Assembly: GCA_008694505.1 (NCBI GenBank)
Contig: VZDJ01007747.1
Coordinates: 27,354,904-27,418,903 of the forward strand
Direction of reading: 5' to 3'
Origin: Cyanoderma ruficeps
Lineage: Eukaryota > Chordata > Aves > Passeriformes > Timaliidae
DNA length: 64,000 nucleotides
The notes beneath the pieces were generated by a model that saw nothing but the letters and a program-made list of their open reading frames with translations, was not told the origin of the DNA and did no database searches. The position numbers were made by a program, and so were the translations under genes. Positions 26,800 to 39,500 of the stretch are shown piece after piece (within the stretch, counting starts at the first letter, position 1; every line of letters begins with the position of its first letter).

Positions 26800-27624
26800 A
26801 AGGCTGTGCTGCTCTTCAGCAGGACCTTGAAAGGCTGGAGAGTTGGGCGGAGAGAAACCTAAGCAAGTTCAACAAAAGCAAGTGTAGGGTCCTGAACCTG
26901 GGGATGAATAACCCCAAGTGCCAGCACAGGTTAGGGGACATTCACTAAAGAGCAGCTCTGCAGACAAGAACCCGAGACTCTTGGTGGATGACAAGGTCAC
27001 CATGAGCTGGCAATGCCATTGCAGCCAGGAGGGCCAATCCTGAGATACATTAGGAAGAGTGTGGCCAACTGGCCTAGGGATATTATCCTTCCGCTCTGCC
27101 CTACAGGCCACAGCTGAAGTATTGGGCTGAAGTATTGGATAAGAACCAATTTTGATGTCCACAGTCCAAGAAAGACAAATTGTTACTGGCAAGGGTCCAG
27201 CAAAGGCCACAAAGATGATGAGGGGTCTGGAGCATTTCTCCTAGGAGGATAGACTGTGGGAACTGGGCATGTTTAGTCTAGAAAAGAGAAGACTGAGAGG
27301 GGACCTTATCAATACATACAAATATTTTAACATCCGATATCAAGAGAATAGTGCTGGACTCCTTTCCGTAGTGCCAGTGGAAGGACAACGAGCAATGGTC
27401 ATAAAATAAAACACAAGAAGTTCCATCTCAACAGGACGAAGACGTGCTTTACACTGAGGGTGGCAGAGTACTGGCATAGCTGCCCAGGGAGGTCATGGAG
27501 TCTCCCTCTCTTGAGACATTCAAAACCCACCTGGATGAGTTCCTGTGTCACCTGCTCCAAGTGACCCTGTGATCTCCAGAGGTCACTCACAACCCTAACT
27601 ATTCTGTGATTCTGTGATTCTGTA
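26800..27624 (+). mobile_element. CR1 LINE, 5'-truncated, 3' end intact
   Basis: CR1 is a non-LTR retrotransposon that copies itself by target-primed reverse transcription. This copy starts inside the reverse-transcriptase frame. The words GACCTTGAAAGGCTGGAGAG and AGGGTCCTGAACCTGGGG match CR1 sense sequence, and a short frame ([11 protein letters not shown], then KCRVLNLG) is still readable. It then runs through ACAAAGATGATGAGGGG, GAGAGGGGACCTTATCAA, AAGTTCCATCTCAACA and CTGCCCAGGGAGGTCATGGAG. It ends in the diagnostic octamer array ATTCTGTGATTCTGTGATTCTGT at about 27600-27622. Frameshifts and stops leave it non-functional. An antisense frame at 26869-27210 is a shadow of this element. CR1 elements do not normally make long target-site duplications and none was seen. 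Confidence 0.97.
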
Positions 27625-30600
27625 ACTGGAACGTAGTTACAAAAGACAAAAAATATTCATTTTAGAGAACTCTGGGCTTTGTTCATAGTTTGTATTTTTC
27701 CACCTATCTTCCTTTGGCATTAGCGGTGAGCAGCCCTGTTTCAAGACATCAGCTGTCTCATACTTCTCCTTGTGTTCCTTCCTTGCAGTGCTCTCTACAT
27801 ATCAAAAAAACAAAAATCTGAAACAGAAGAATCCCAAACTGTCTCCAATAGGTGATCTTAGTGAATGAAGAAAAAACTCTAGAGGGACAAACACAGGCAG
27901 AAGCTAACTGCTGCTTTTTATATTTTCTTCCACATAAAACCAAACAGCAGCTAGTTTGCCCTGGGCATTTTGCTTTATACATTGTGCAGAATACATATTC
28001 TTGTCCATTTATATTCATCAGACCTAAATCTGGAAGCTGCTATCATGCCAACAAAGAACCAGAGACAGAATCTAACTCCTGTGTTGCTCCTGTGTATGAT
28101 AATATGATCTCCATGAGTGGAAATTCACTTGGCACCCTTACACAGTGTGAAGATGGTATCAGCCTGCCTGAGTAAGATTAGCAACACCCATTCAGTTTCC
28201 AACTTTGACATGAGAGAGAGTGAACTAAACAGCTAGAAAATACCAGTGTCCAGAAAGAAAAGGCCCTTTTTAAAAAATATATTTTCTTGTGTATAATAGG
28301 AATCAATCAAATATTTTCAGTTTCTTCTCAAGTTTAGATATCAAACCTTTAAAAACCTTAATCCATTTCTCTTCACAAAGGCAACGAAAACTGAAGCAGA
28401 GCACATAATTAGAATTAATTGCATTGCCTGCTTGCAGGAGGAGTTCTGAGATATCCACTGGAGCTCCAAAAATGCCCTCTTTCACCATTTGGGGGATCTT
28501 ATGTAAGCTATTTTGTCAAAACATCATTCATTTGACATTCCATAAATTTTGCAAGTTGAATCAAAATGAACAGTGCATGCTTTATGTTTTTTGCCCCTTC
28601 TGTTCAGCAGGCAGGAACATCCTACATATTTTAAACAGGGACCACTGCTAGATTTCAAAGGGGGGCTTTGCATCCAACCATTCCATTATCAAAGCTGTAT
28701 TAGAAAATACTACAAAGATGACACAGCTCTGAAAACTGAGTTGGAATATTGTTAACTTCATCCAGAATGAAGACAGAAGCTGGCAAATCACTAACACAGT
28801 CATGGAGAGCCAGAATGGAGGCACAGAATGAAGGACATTTTCAGGAGCATATTTCACATTAATAAAATTCACTGCACATAGGTGATTAAAAAAAAATACT
28901 TTCCTAATGACTTCTTACACTGACTCTTCTTAAATGTGGCAGAAAGCTCAACTTTTCCATCTCTGCCTCAGATTTTACATTTAGTCTTTGTGTTCCTTGG
29001 GTTTGTCAGCACTCTTCCTATCAGCATTTTGACTGAAATTTATGTTTTGCTCTAAAGGGCTTTACATGTGTATTTACTGCAGTGGTATATAAATGAATAG
29101 AACTTCAAAGTGAATGACTGAATATTAAATAAATCAAAAGCATAGCTTCAAAACACTTAAAGTGGAAATGTACTGCATTTACAAAACTGACAGATTTTTT
29201 ATTCAATGTATTTACTTTCCTAATAGTGATTCCAGACTCTGCAAAGGCAAGGCTATCACTATCCCAACAAAGAAAGCTGGAACATTCCAAACTGCTTTGT
29301 TTTTCCTGCAAGATATTAGTCAGAGATATGTTAAACTACAGAGTACTACATCTTTCTTTTCCACAAAATCAGGTAGTCAGAGATGACAGACCTGTACACC
29401 AGGGAACTTAAACACAGAGAGACCCAATTTTCAACAAAAGCATTTCCAGGGAAGAATAACTCCCCAAGGAGAAATAGGAAAAAAAAAAAGAAAAAATACT
29501 ATCCCAAGAACTTGCCACTGTATGTAAAAAGCACACAAGCTAGATCTAAAGAACTGAATGTTTAAGTGAGAATATTTTTTTTTACCAAGTGAATTACTAC
29601 ATTTCATAGTAATAATTAAAATTATAATATAACATGCAATAAAACAATGAAAAGTATGGTGATACAAAAAAAAACAATTAAAGGGTTTATGGTTATACAG
29701 TCCAAAAAGTCCAACCAAGCAGGGATAAAGATAAAAGCTGGTTCAAAACTGTGTGATGAAGAATGCATTAACCACAGAGGGGAAAAAAAAAAAAAAGGAT
29801 AATTCATAAGAAAACAAAGAAAGAGGTTTTAAAAAAAGTGTATCAAAATTCTGAATAAAAATTCTGATTTCTGTAAGGATTTTTGAAGATCATTTAATTC
29901 TTATGATTTATTAGTTCTTCAACAGAACTACTGCACTGAGACACTATGTTTTTTTTATTAAAACAAAATGATTAATGTCACTGCAATCACTAACAACTAC
30001 TTTCTCTTTCATCAGCTAGTGGCCTGGTGCTGATCAGATGATGAAATCAAGGAAAGTGAATTGGTAAACCAGCTGGAGAAAGCATTTCTAATATGACTTA
30101 AGACAACAACAACAGAAACAGAGGAGCTTTCTCATTTTTCTTTAGTTCACTTCTGTCTGTAACAGTGTGATTTAATTTACTCCTATAAAAAGTGTGCATA
30201 AAGTCCTAATCTAATACTTAGACCAACCACTTCGTCTCAAAGGGATAAATTACAGCACAATCCAAATACAGTGGAAAGATAAGATCTTGGGATTTTTTTG
30301 TGTCCTACCCTGTATTTTTACAATGGGAAATAAACATGCACAAATCACGAGAAATCTGTATTTTTAATCGTTACTACTCTATGAATCAAAATGCAGGAAA
30401 GGGTACCACATCCCTCTCTTTGTGAATTGAGTGAATGAGAATTTTAAAAGACTAAAGGACCAGCAAAACACACAGAGACTCTCCCTCATTAGATTTTTTG
30501 CACAATAGTGACTACAGAGAGCTATGAATGCACAGTACTATGAATAATAAAACATCTGTGAATTACATAATGTCACTAAGTACATTCCAAATGGTATGCA

Positions 30601-33600
30601 TATATTAACCCACAAACACAGGCTGGTACTTATTTAATACAAAATCAGCAAAAAAAAGAAAAGGTGTTTCACAAAGGCCCTGGAAGTCCATTATGTTATC
30701 CAATTCTCACATATTACTTTAAGGAATGTGATGCTATTGTTACACCACAATAGACAATTGTCACAGCAACAGCTCTCAGTGACAGGTAGCAATATCTCTG
30801 GTAAATCAATCAACTTTAATAAAACAGTTTAAGGAAATGTAATTTCTTCTTGCATTTTAAACTGGCTGGGTTCTACATTTAAAAAAAATGAGGATCTTTT
30901 ATAAATATTAAGATTCCATATTTTCACAGCATTTCATATTGCCATTGAAATGCAGAAGCAAACTTTGAGCCCATAGCACCTTCTGACAATCAGAAAAATG
31001 TTCCTTTGTATCACTGCAGACTTCACACATCTTGATTGGGACCCTCTGTTTTAGAAGTGCCCCAACACCACCCTGGCGATAAATCATTTTAGGATTTGCA
31101 TGCTTGGTGTTAGCTTTAATCACAATGTACTGCTTTTTCACTGCTGAAGCAAGGTTTCTTTGTAAGCAGCTATAGTAGTCTCTTGACAGTGTAATACAGA
31201 TAAGGATACATAATTATAAAGAGAAGTCAAAATTATAATTTCTCTGCTGTATATTCTTCCTAATGACTAGTTCAGGAACAGGAACATAGAACTATTGTTT
31301 TAAACACAGGTCTGAAACCCCTAGAGGCCTAGATTAATGTTAGAATTTTTTAAAATCACTTTTTTTTTTCTGTCTCTTTGAAATCACCTACTTTTTCAAT
31401 TGACAGAAATCCATCTCTTACAAATATAAAGTATTTTATCATTCCATTAAAGGTTGATACCATTATTTGGAAAAGTCTTTACTATGAAGTAGCATACTGT
31501 TTATCCTCACCTAGTCACACATAACATCAGACAATTTGACAGTTTACCATGCTAAAACCTGATTCAAACCCTCCTGAAGCCACTGACTCACATTTTCCTT
31601 TCACTTTCTTGAGTCAGAAGTCTTTTAAAAGTCAAATGTTGTTCATCCTTTCACTCCAGTATGCAGCACTCCAAGCTCACCTCACAACTGCCTCTGATGT
31701 TATGACCTCCACGGTGAGATAGTGTAGGAAAGGTTTATTCAGTATAAAAACTTAGGATGAGGCTCTAGGGTTTATAAAATTAACAGATGGCCTCAACCTA
31801 AGTGTATTTAAAGGAGATTTTATTTTTTAATGAAAATAATTTGAGATTGGGTATGTAACCAAAACTCAGGTATGTATTTGATCTTATCCCAGAAATAATT
31901 CAAGATAGATCATCCAGGTTACCATATGGGCTATATTCCATTCCTATTCCTATTAAAAGCAGATTACAGAGTGGCTAAAGCTGCTTATGATTTTTCAAGC
32001 TTACCAGTATTAATTTGAATAAGATAATAGATGAGGGAAGGATGATTGGCAGCCATTCCATCCACACAAAGTACAAATCTCTTCAGTAGAATTTCAATGG
32101 ATTGCAGAACTAAGTATCAAAAGATCTAGTGATTATTTGATCTTCCATTTTTTTAACATAGTAGTACTTCTTCAGGTAAGGTTATTCAGTCTACTTTTTC
32201 CTAAAGATAGAGATTTGCCATAATTATATTCTGTCCTAAAATGCAGTACTGCAAAGTATTGTGAAAGTTTGGATATGTACACTGAGGTATTAGGTACGTG
32301 CAACATAAAGTCTGTTGAAGTGCAAAAATCATGAAGTGCACACAGTGAGTTTTGAATCCAGTCTCAAGTTCCAGTCATTGATATCCATGTCTGGGGACAA
32401 GAATTCCAATTCCCTTATCCTTCCTGGTTAGGGCATGTAGGGAAGCAGCTAGTGCATCTGTACAGGCCCTGAGAGACAGATGAACAAGCCAGACAGATGA
32501 CACAGATTTCCAGAATCTTCCCACCTGACACCTGGCTGAATTCACACAGGTTATAGCAAGATATAGATAACCATCTGTCCATCTGCCTGGTAGTTCCACT
32601 TAAGTGTCATATTGTTTCAAAAAGTTGAATAGGAAAGATTTTTGAAAATTCAACACTATTTCCTACATGAACTATAATAGTCATTATAAATCTCTCCTGG
32701 TGCAGTTCAACATGGCCAGAATACCAGAAATCCAGCAGAGTCAATGCACTATAAGAAAAAAGTTTTAGTATATTTCCAATAAATTATGCATAGAGTGATA
32801 CGATTGCATTTTAAGGACAATTCTCGGCCTTTTTTTCACATCACATTAATATGAGAAAAAAAATATTATTTTGACAATGGTAAAACTGAAATTATTATGT
32901 CAGACCTCATGATTCTAATTTTTAACTTCAACATATAAAAACATCCGTACATGTGCAGATGAAGAGTTTCCCTAAATTTTATATTAGGGCATAAATCAGT
33001 AAATTCCCATTGACACTCATGTATCTTGGATAGAATTTACTTAAGCAATTCTTATCATGTAATGTAATCTGTCCTATATGTATTTAATACACCAGACAGT
33101 CAAGGCACACAGAGATCTAAGGTGGCTCCTTTCATCCCAGGATAGTAAGTCAGCGTCATTAACAAGATCCCCAATTCCCATTTCCCTGTTCTACGTAGTA
33201 AACAGATAATTCATTCGAAATTAATGCAGCTCATGGTATAAACAGTCTCTAATGAAGTAGACAATAAGATAGAAATATGTCCTATTGAATGCAAGTTTTA
33301 TATATAAGCAGAAATCTAAAGAAATATATCAAGAGGATTCTAGAAAGTTAATGGACTAAATGGCAGTTCAAAAATCTTCTGCCTTGTTTCAAGACTTGCT
33401 AAATTTATCATCTTCTATCATTACTTACAGTAATGAATTCTGTTAAGCAGAGATTCCAGAGATTCTGACATTACTGTCTGACCTCCCATAGTTATTAATC
33501 CTATTTTTCTGAAAGCACTTTTCACCTTGAAATGCATTACAAGAAGACACAAACTCAATCAAAGGTACAAAAATTAATATTAAAATCACCTTAAAAACAT

Positions 33601-35137
33601 ATATAAAAATACTATGTATTTTTCAAAAGTTATTCTATCCAAAATAACTTTTTGAGTGAAATCAAAATCTGTCTGGTGCTGCTCACTGACTTCTAATTTC
33701 AATGAGAATGATTCAAAGCAAAGTGCAGAAGGCTGCATGGAAGTGCTCCACAACACAGCACAAAAATGAAATTGTGTCATATTAAAAATCTAATGTTATA
33801 TTTAAATATTAAATTTAATTTTTAAATGGGAGATTAAAAAATTAAAAACAGTTTATTAGTATTGCTCCTATGTTTTTACCTTTTCATTATTTCAATATTA
33901 ATGCCAGAAATCAACACCAACAATGCAAAAAAAAATAAAATTGAGGAAAACTAGAGGCTGCTTCAAGATATTTTATTTGATTTAGCTCCCTGCCCACATT
34001 TCAAGTTCTTTGGGAATGATCCAATGACTGTACATGAGAAAGGCACAAGAGCTCAAGAGCTACGGTCAGATTCATAAAAATATTCACACTGATCTTCCCT
34101 GTAAGATCAAAACCTGAACTTAACAGGTAACCAGCAATTATCAACTCCTTATCACTCAAGATGCTCAGACTTCACATACTTTTAAGTGTCTGACACACAA
34201 GGTGAACATGACATGGTGTCATCACAACATGACATCAATTTTACAGACACATGTAATTGTACTATTTGCATTCTCCTTTCACCGTTTTCTTTGCACTATA
34301 AACTCTTTGTCATGCATAGGAAGCACCTGACTAATTGCATCAGGAAGTCTTCTCTTTTTATTCCGCAATACTGCCTATAGCTGCTTCTTTCAGGCTCCCT
34401 GGAGCTTTAATTCACAACTTTTTAATGCCCTCCACGGGGAGTATTTCAAAATGAGGGATGGAAGCAGGATGAAGGCAACAAGAAAAACATTGGGTCTCCC
34501 ACAGCTTGTCAAGTTTTCTCTTTATAATAATGTAAGTTTCTCAGGACAAAGCTCACGTATAGGGTGTGTCACTACCAGCACTGAGTATATAATCAGTGCT
34601 TTCACAATACTATTGAATTAGTTACTTCTGTGTCTTTTCTCCAATTTGTTGAAATACTTTACACACTAACCATGCCTCACAGTCATTAAATACTTGCACA
34701 AAAACAGACGAGCTATGTATATTTAAAACCAACAAAAATATGGTTTCATTTGCTTGCTTAACATGATTTTTAGGAGAAAAAAATGTAACCTGTATTCTTT
34801 TTTCTCAATTGCTGCATGGTTAAATCTAAAGCATTTTTTGACAAAAGTGCACTGAAATGTATATATATATATGTAACTGTCCCATATCCACAGTGATGAA
34901 AATTAATATCTCTTTCAAACACTTTGGGCAGGAGGCAGTCCATAACTGTTAAAGCAACAAAAGGATTTGCTCTGAAAATCAGTTCTCCCATCTTCAGTGA
35001 AACAGAGGACATTGAAGCATTTCTACATCATACTATTCTTTAGAGACATTTCTATGGATCTCATCACTACGCCTTTTAAATAATTCACAAAACAAAATGA
35101 ATCAAAGAATTTTCTCTGAGACAATAAAAATTACCTT
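27625..35137. other. Non-coding stretch
   Basis: No gene was recognised. The 107-codon frame at 27852-28175 (+) lies just beyond the CR1 element and has no recognisable domain. A strong acceptor-like pyrimidine run ending TTCCTTGCAG at 27788 is followed by 63 bases that end in an AG|GTGATC donor-like site at 27851/27852. One frame across it is open, but nothing else supports an exon. 33780-33850 is locally AT-rich low-complexity sequence. Confidence 0.5.
34859..34875 (+). repeat. (TA)n microsatellite
   Basis: TG(TA)6 followed by TGTA. Short alternating sequence. Confidence 0.85.
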
Positions 35138-35225
35138 TTTCACAGGTGTAGCCCCAAAGAAGTGGGTACTAGTGGCAGAGCTAGGAACAGAGACTGAATT
35201 TCCTGGTTTCTAGCCCTTCAACAGG
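35138..35225 (-). mobile_element. Probable MIR/CORE-SINE relic, antisense
   Basis: The words CTAGTGGCAGAGCTAGGAAC, then a CCTGGTTTCTAGCCC stretch, follow the reverse complement of the MIR-type SINE body (AGTGGCAGAGCTGGGA, then CCCAGGTCTCCTGACTCC). The upstream TTTTTCACAGGTG resembles the antisense MIR TTTTACAGATG. MIR-like SINEs are tRNA-derived and ancient in amniotes. The match is by eye, short and diverged. Confidence 0.5.
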
Positions 35226-38200
35226 TAGGCTGATTTTCTGCCCCTCCATAGAAATGGTGTTGTGATGTTAGCGAAGTCAAATAAACAGTCTTCCATCATT
35301 AGATGTATGCTAAAAGAAACCAAGTGCGATCAGACCTTTCTGCTTAAAAGTGTTCCATGTTAACTGATGTTAGATGCAGAAAGATTTTGAGCTTGAACAC
35401 ATAAAATTCCTCTGAGATTAAGTCTCTCTGTAGACTCTCAGAGAGACACCAAAAAAGGTTTCATCCTAAATATTAGAAAAACAACTTAGGCTGAATGAAA
35501 GGGTGCTCACATATGCCAACTTCCTACAGATTGTGACACTATGCAGCTAGGTGAGATGTCAAATTTTACAATAATTATAAATCATTGTTAAAATTATGCC
35601 TGTATAAATGGCTATATGCTAACTCCCTTCTTAAGAGGTGAAAGCTGAGCCTGGCTAGAGTCATCTTTACTCCCTCCAGGCTCCTACCATTTTCACAGTA
35701 CATGGCAGGATAGCAGAAGAAAATGATCACTCTTCTAAGAGTAAAAAGGAAAAGCCAATGGACATTTATGATATTGAACCCTGCCCACACTTCTTATGAG
35801 GTTAATTAGTTTCTATACCACTCTTTCATTTGTATTTTCTGTAATAAAATTGCTCTAGAAAATATTCAAGAAGTGATACCTTTTATGCAGAAACAATTGT
35901 CTGCACAGTTGCACCGTTTAAAGAAAGGTTATTTTGTGTCAAAAGCCAATTGAAAAACCTGCTTTCCTGAATAAAAACTCTGCAAAATGTAACACAAACA
36001 GATAATTAAGCCTGATAAAATAAGCTATAGAGCATAATCAGGTTTATTAAGTCCTGTAGAACATTTTTGCCTGTCATATTTATCATAGATACTAGGTAAA
36101 TAACCATAGAATTTATGTATAAATAATAAATAATGGAATTTTTTAAAATTGGCTTGGTTGGCACTTGCTATTCAAAATAGTGTTACTGGGCTAGACTAAG
36201 ATGTTTAAATGTGAAAAGTAATCTGGTTTGTAAGAAAATTAATTTTAAACTAAATGTAGAAACATTAATGCCCTTCTTGAATTCCACCATTGAAGAATAT
36301 TGAGGGTTCTGTGGTAACTGCCAGGGGTCATAACAAATCTTTTTTTTCTTCTTTAGCACCATTAATTCTTTAGAAAAGGCAACAAATTGGTTTTGTGTGA
36401 TAGATGCCATTTCTAGGAACTACAGATCAAAGGAAAACTCACTGCTGAAATAATAATCTACTGGAGTATGATGGAGAGTATGATGGCTTCTTGATATTTC
36501 AGGAACACAATCCAACAAAAACAGAGAGTTTAACGCTAAACAAATTTGGGGCGTTTTCATGGTGATAGGATTTAAAACACTTGTCATATTTGCTCTTAAT
36601 GTAGATTCTGGCAAAATAATGACAACAACATAGAAGATGGAACAGCATTTCACGTATCTATAGTTTTCTTTAAATGAAATGTCAAAAGTCAGATATAATG
36701 TCTGCAAGCACAATAGCTCAATTTTTCCCCAATGAAAGGGAGATACCACTGAGTTTGTAAGAATGCATAATTAAGTATACATTGGAAATTTAAATATAGC
36801 CAGTGCATTTGATAGTACAAAGCTATCTTTTACTAGCTCAGCAAAATTCAGTCTATTGAATGAGTCTCAAAGAGTAGAATGAGTAATGGGGTAAGCTTGG
36901 ATTGTCCAGTCTTTTTAAATGATGAGTAGGTGAATTCAAGAGTCTGTGCTTATGGGCCTAAATGAAGCTTGCAGGAAGAGTAGACGCAGAGGGGTTTTTT
37001 ATAAGCTTGAGAAATCTCAGGTGAAGGTTTTAAATTGTTTATGAGCCTTTGCAAAGACAATTTACTTGAACTGAAATGTATTGTTCACCCTGAGACTAAA
37101 GTGTGATCTAGGTGGTGCAAGTTTACTTAATTTAATCCTTTAGTCTAGGTTTGACAGATAGTTAGCAAGCTGAGTACTACTGAGAAGACCACATCTACTT
37201 CTCCATTTATATGTAAAATTGTGTTTGGCATCATTGAGAGTGCCTCTACAAATAGTGACAGTGCACATTCACCAGAAGCAGAATCATTAAGAAGAGAAAA
37301 ATGTGAGATCTTGTGCCATACAGCTCCCTTTCCCACTGGTTGCCACTTCATATAATATTTCTGCTAACAATTTATCTACTTGTTTTGTAACTAGCTAAAA
37401 AACTGCATATCACAACTTCCCTGATAGTTTTCTACCATCATATCTTGTTCTTTATTGTTCTTGTACGAAACAACTGAAAATAATGCGATACTGGAAAAAG
37501 AGTGGTCTTATACAAGAAATCTCTGGGTATATTTGGCCTGGTCCTGTGAGTAAGACAATTCAGATTTGGCTTTAAAAGCTCTAAATTAACCTCTTCCTAA
37601 AAGATAGGAAAATAAGAGTCAGATAGTACTTTTTCTCTCATCCAAGCAGGATAACAGTAAACAGAAAGTAGAATGTCACTCATCACAAATATCTTTCACT
37701 CCCTCATTCTGACATAAAAAAGACACTACCCAACAGTGAAGCAGCCATAGGAGGCAAAGAGGAAAGAAATAGTTCATAAAAGCTATATTACCACTTGCCA
37801 TTCGGAAGCTCCCAGAATCTTGCAAGTTAATGTAACAGAAGAAAAAACTCTTCATTTGGTCTCCCACTGTTTTGCTGCCCTTTCCCCACTGGTACTGTAG
37901 CAGGAGGCAATATAAAAGTGCTTTTATTCCATATAAATTGCTTGACTGCTAAACTCTCTGAAATCTGAAAATCACAGTAGTTACATTTTTTTTAAGGGTT
38001 CTTTCTTCACAATTGCTTCTGACCAAAAAATTAAATACACAAGAATGAAATTGCAATGAACACAGAAGACACAATTTTGATTTCATTTCCAGTTGAAGAA
38101 AAATTTTATTGAAATAAAACTGATATATTTGAGATAAGAATCTGATCAGAGGCACTTAATAATGCCTTTACATGTTCCAGGTTATTTTCTTTCCTAAGAA

Positions 38201-38748
38201 TATGTCTATATTCAGAAAAAGGCTGAAAATTTTACAAATATATTTGCATACTTACTGCATTTATTTCTACAAAATGTTACATCTTAAATATTTGGGTGGT
38301 TTTTTCCTTTTTTTTTCCCTCATCTTTAGGTAAGATTTGCAAATGCTCTGAACTCACAAAGTATGGTCCATGAATTGCAGTTATTTCATACACCATTTCT
38401 AAGCATCAATTGAACTAAAGAAAAGGGATTGAAAATGCAAAAAAAAAGAACCTTTGTGCTGATTTTTTTAACAAAGCTGTTGGTACCAATCTTTATAGTT
38501 CTCTGATATTCCTAAACAATGCATTCCAATAGAAAACTGTGCTTTTCTTTATCTCTTTTGCATCTTTTTCCTTCTCATTCCTGTATGTCTTAACTGTAAT
38601 TTCTTTCTTTGTGGATTTTATTAATTTCTTTTATGCAGAATTACTAAAGTTCCAGACTAGCAATCAAGTTTAAATAAGCAATGTACACATAGAAAACCTG
38701 AATCAATTCAAAAATGAAAGAATTGATTTTTTTATTTTAATTTTGCTC
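35226..38748. other. Non-coding stretch
   Basis: Nothing recognised. The 109-codon frame on the - strand at 36420-36749 has no motif I can name and ends at an ordinary stop with no splice-like border. Confidence 0.5.
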
Positions 38749-38779
38749 ATTGATTTTGTTCACAGAAAACAAAATCAAT
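38749..38779. repeat. Perfect 12-bp inverted repeat (hairpin)
   Basis: ATTGATTTTGTT is followed by a 7-base loop (CACAGAA) and then the exact reverse complement AACAAAATCAAT. The stem is mostly A/T and there is no T-run after it. No mature-microRNA-length arm is formed. Confidence 0.9.
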
Positions 38780-39139
38780 ATGGTAGCAGCCTACTGACTT
38801 TGAAGTTTGATAATATATCTCAGTACAATGAAGAGGTCAAAGCCCCTACTGTATCATAAATTCCTCCACTCAGAACTAATTACTCCAAATGGAAAAAAGT
38901 GGCAGACTATCAGTTTTGAAGGGATAAGCATGAAGAATGAGCTAATTCAAACATAAAAGCATAACAATCGGGAGAGGAAAAGTATTTTTCAACATTTTTG
39001 TTCATACAGTTGAAAAGCCATATTATGAAGGCAAGTCACAATATACAGCCTTGTTACAAATATAATGTAGTTTTCTGACACAATTTTACCAGATTTACAT
39101 CACAAACTTCAATGAGCTGAAGTTATGCTTTATTCCTAA

Positions 39140-39160
39140 GAAAAACACCTTGTGTTTTTC
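39140..39160. repeat. Perfect 9-bp hairpin, 3-base loop
   Basis: GAAAAACAC, loop CTT, GTGTTTTTC. It is compact and lies 360 bases after the 38749 hairpin. Confidence 0.88.
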
Positions 39161-39298
39161 ACACATTTTTGTGGCTTCTTATGAAGAAGGATATGACTAA
39201 ACAAATTATTTAGGAGAAAATATTCAGCCTTTCTCTAAATCATAAGCTGACATATAGAGTAATATCCAAATACATATATAAAATTAATATAAAAATTG

Positions 39299-39325
39299 GT
39301 GTGTGTATATATATATATATATATA
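39299..39325 (+). repeat. (TG)n(TA)n microsatellite
   Basis: GTGTGTG followed by about nine TA units. On the - strand it gives spurious frames of alternating Ile and Tyr codons. Confidence 0.92.
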
Positions 39326-39399
39326 CATAAAATTGGAGTTGGCACTATAGCCTTTGTCTTTATGTGATGAATATGGCTTAGTAGTGACTGCAGAGTCAG

Positions 39400-39500
39400 A
39401 GGTTTCCTGTATATATGGTTTTGGTACTGGCAGTTGTACAATTATTGTGGTCTGGAACTGCTCTAGACAAGTGACTTCAGCTGTCTCTAGTGACCACACG
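39400..39500 (+). mobile_element. Possible MIR-like SINE relic
   Basis: TCTAGACAAGTGACTTCAGC at 39462-39481, followed by TGTCTCTAGTG, resembles the MIR core (GGCAAGTCACTTAACCTCTCTG). Upstream CAGAGTCAG and TGGTACTGGCAG may match the flanking body. The match is weak and could be chance. Confidence 0.22.

Noticed and set aside
26869..27210. 113-codon - strand frame
   Set aside because: It is the antisense of the CR1 LINE at 26800-27624.
27789..27851. 63-base exon-like segment with strong acceptor and a donor-like end
   Set aside because: One frame is open, but it is A-rich, short and unsupported. Such pairs of sites are common by chance in AT-rich DNA.
27852..28175. 107-codon + strand frame after the CR1 element
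   Set aside because: No domain, no upstream promoter and ordinary composition. The length is within chance expectation.
38749..38779. Hairpin as a microRNA precursor or terminator
   Set aside because: The stem is only 12 bp, too short for a microRNA precursor. Intrinsic terminators are not expected in an avian nuclear genome.
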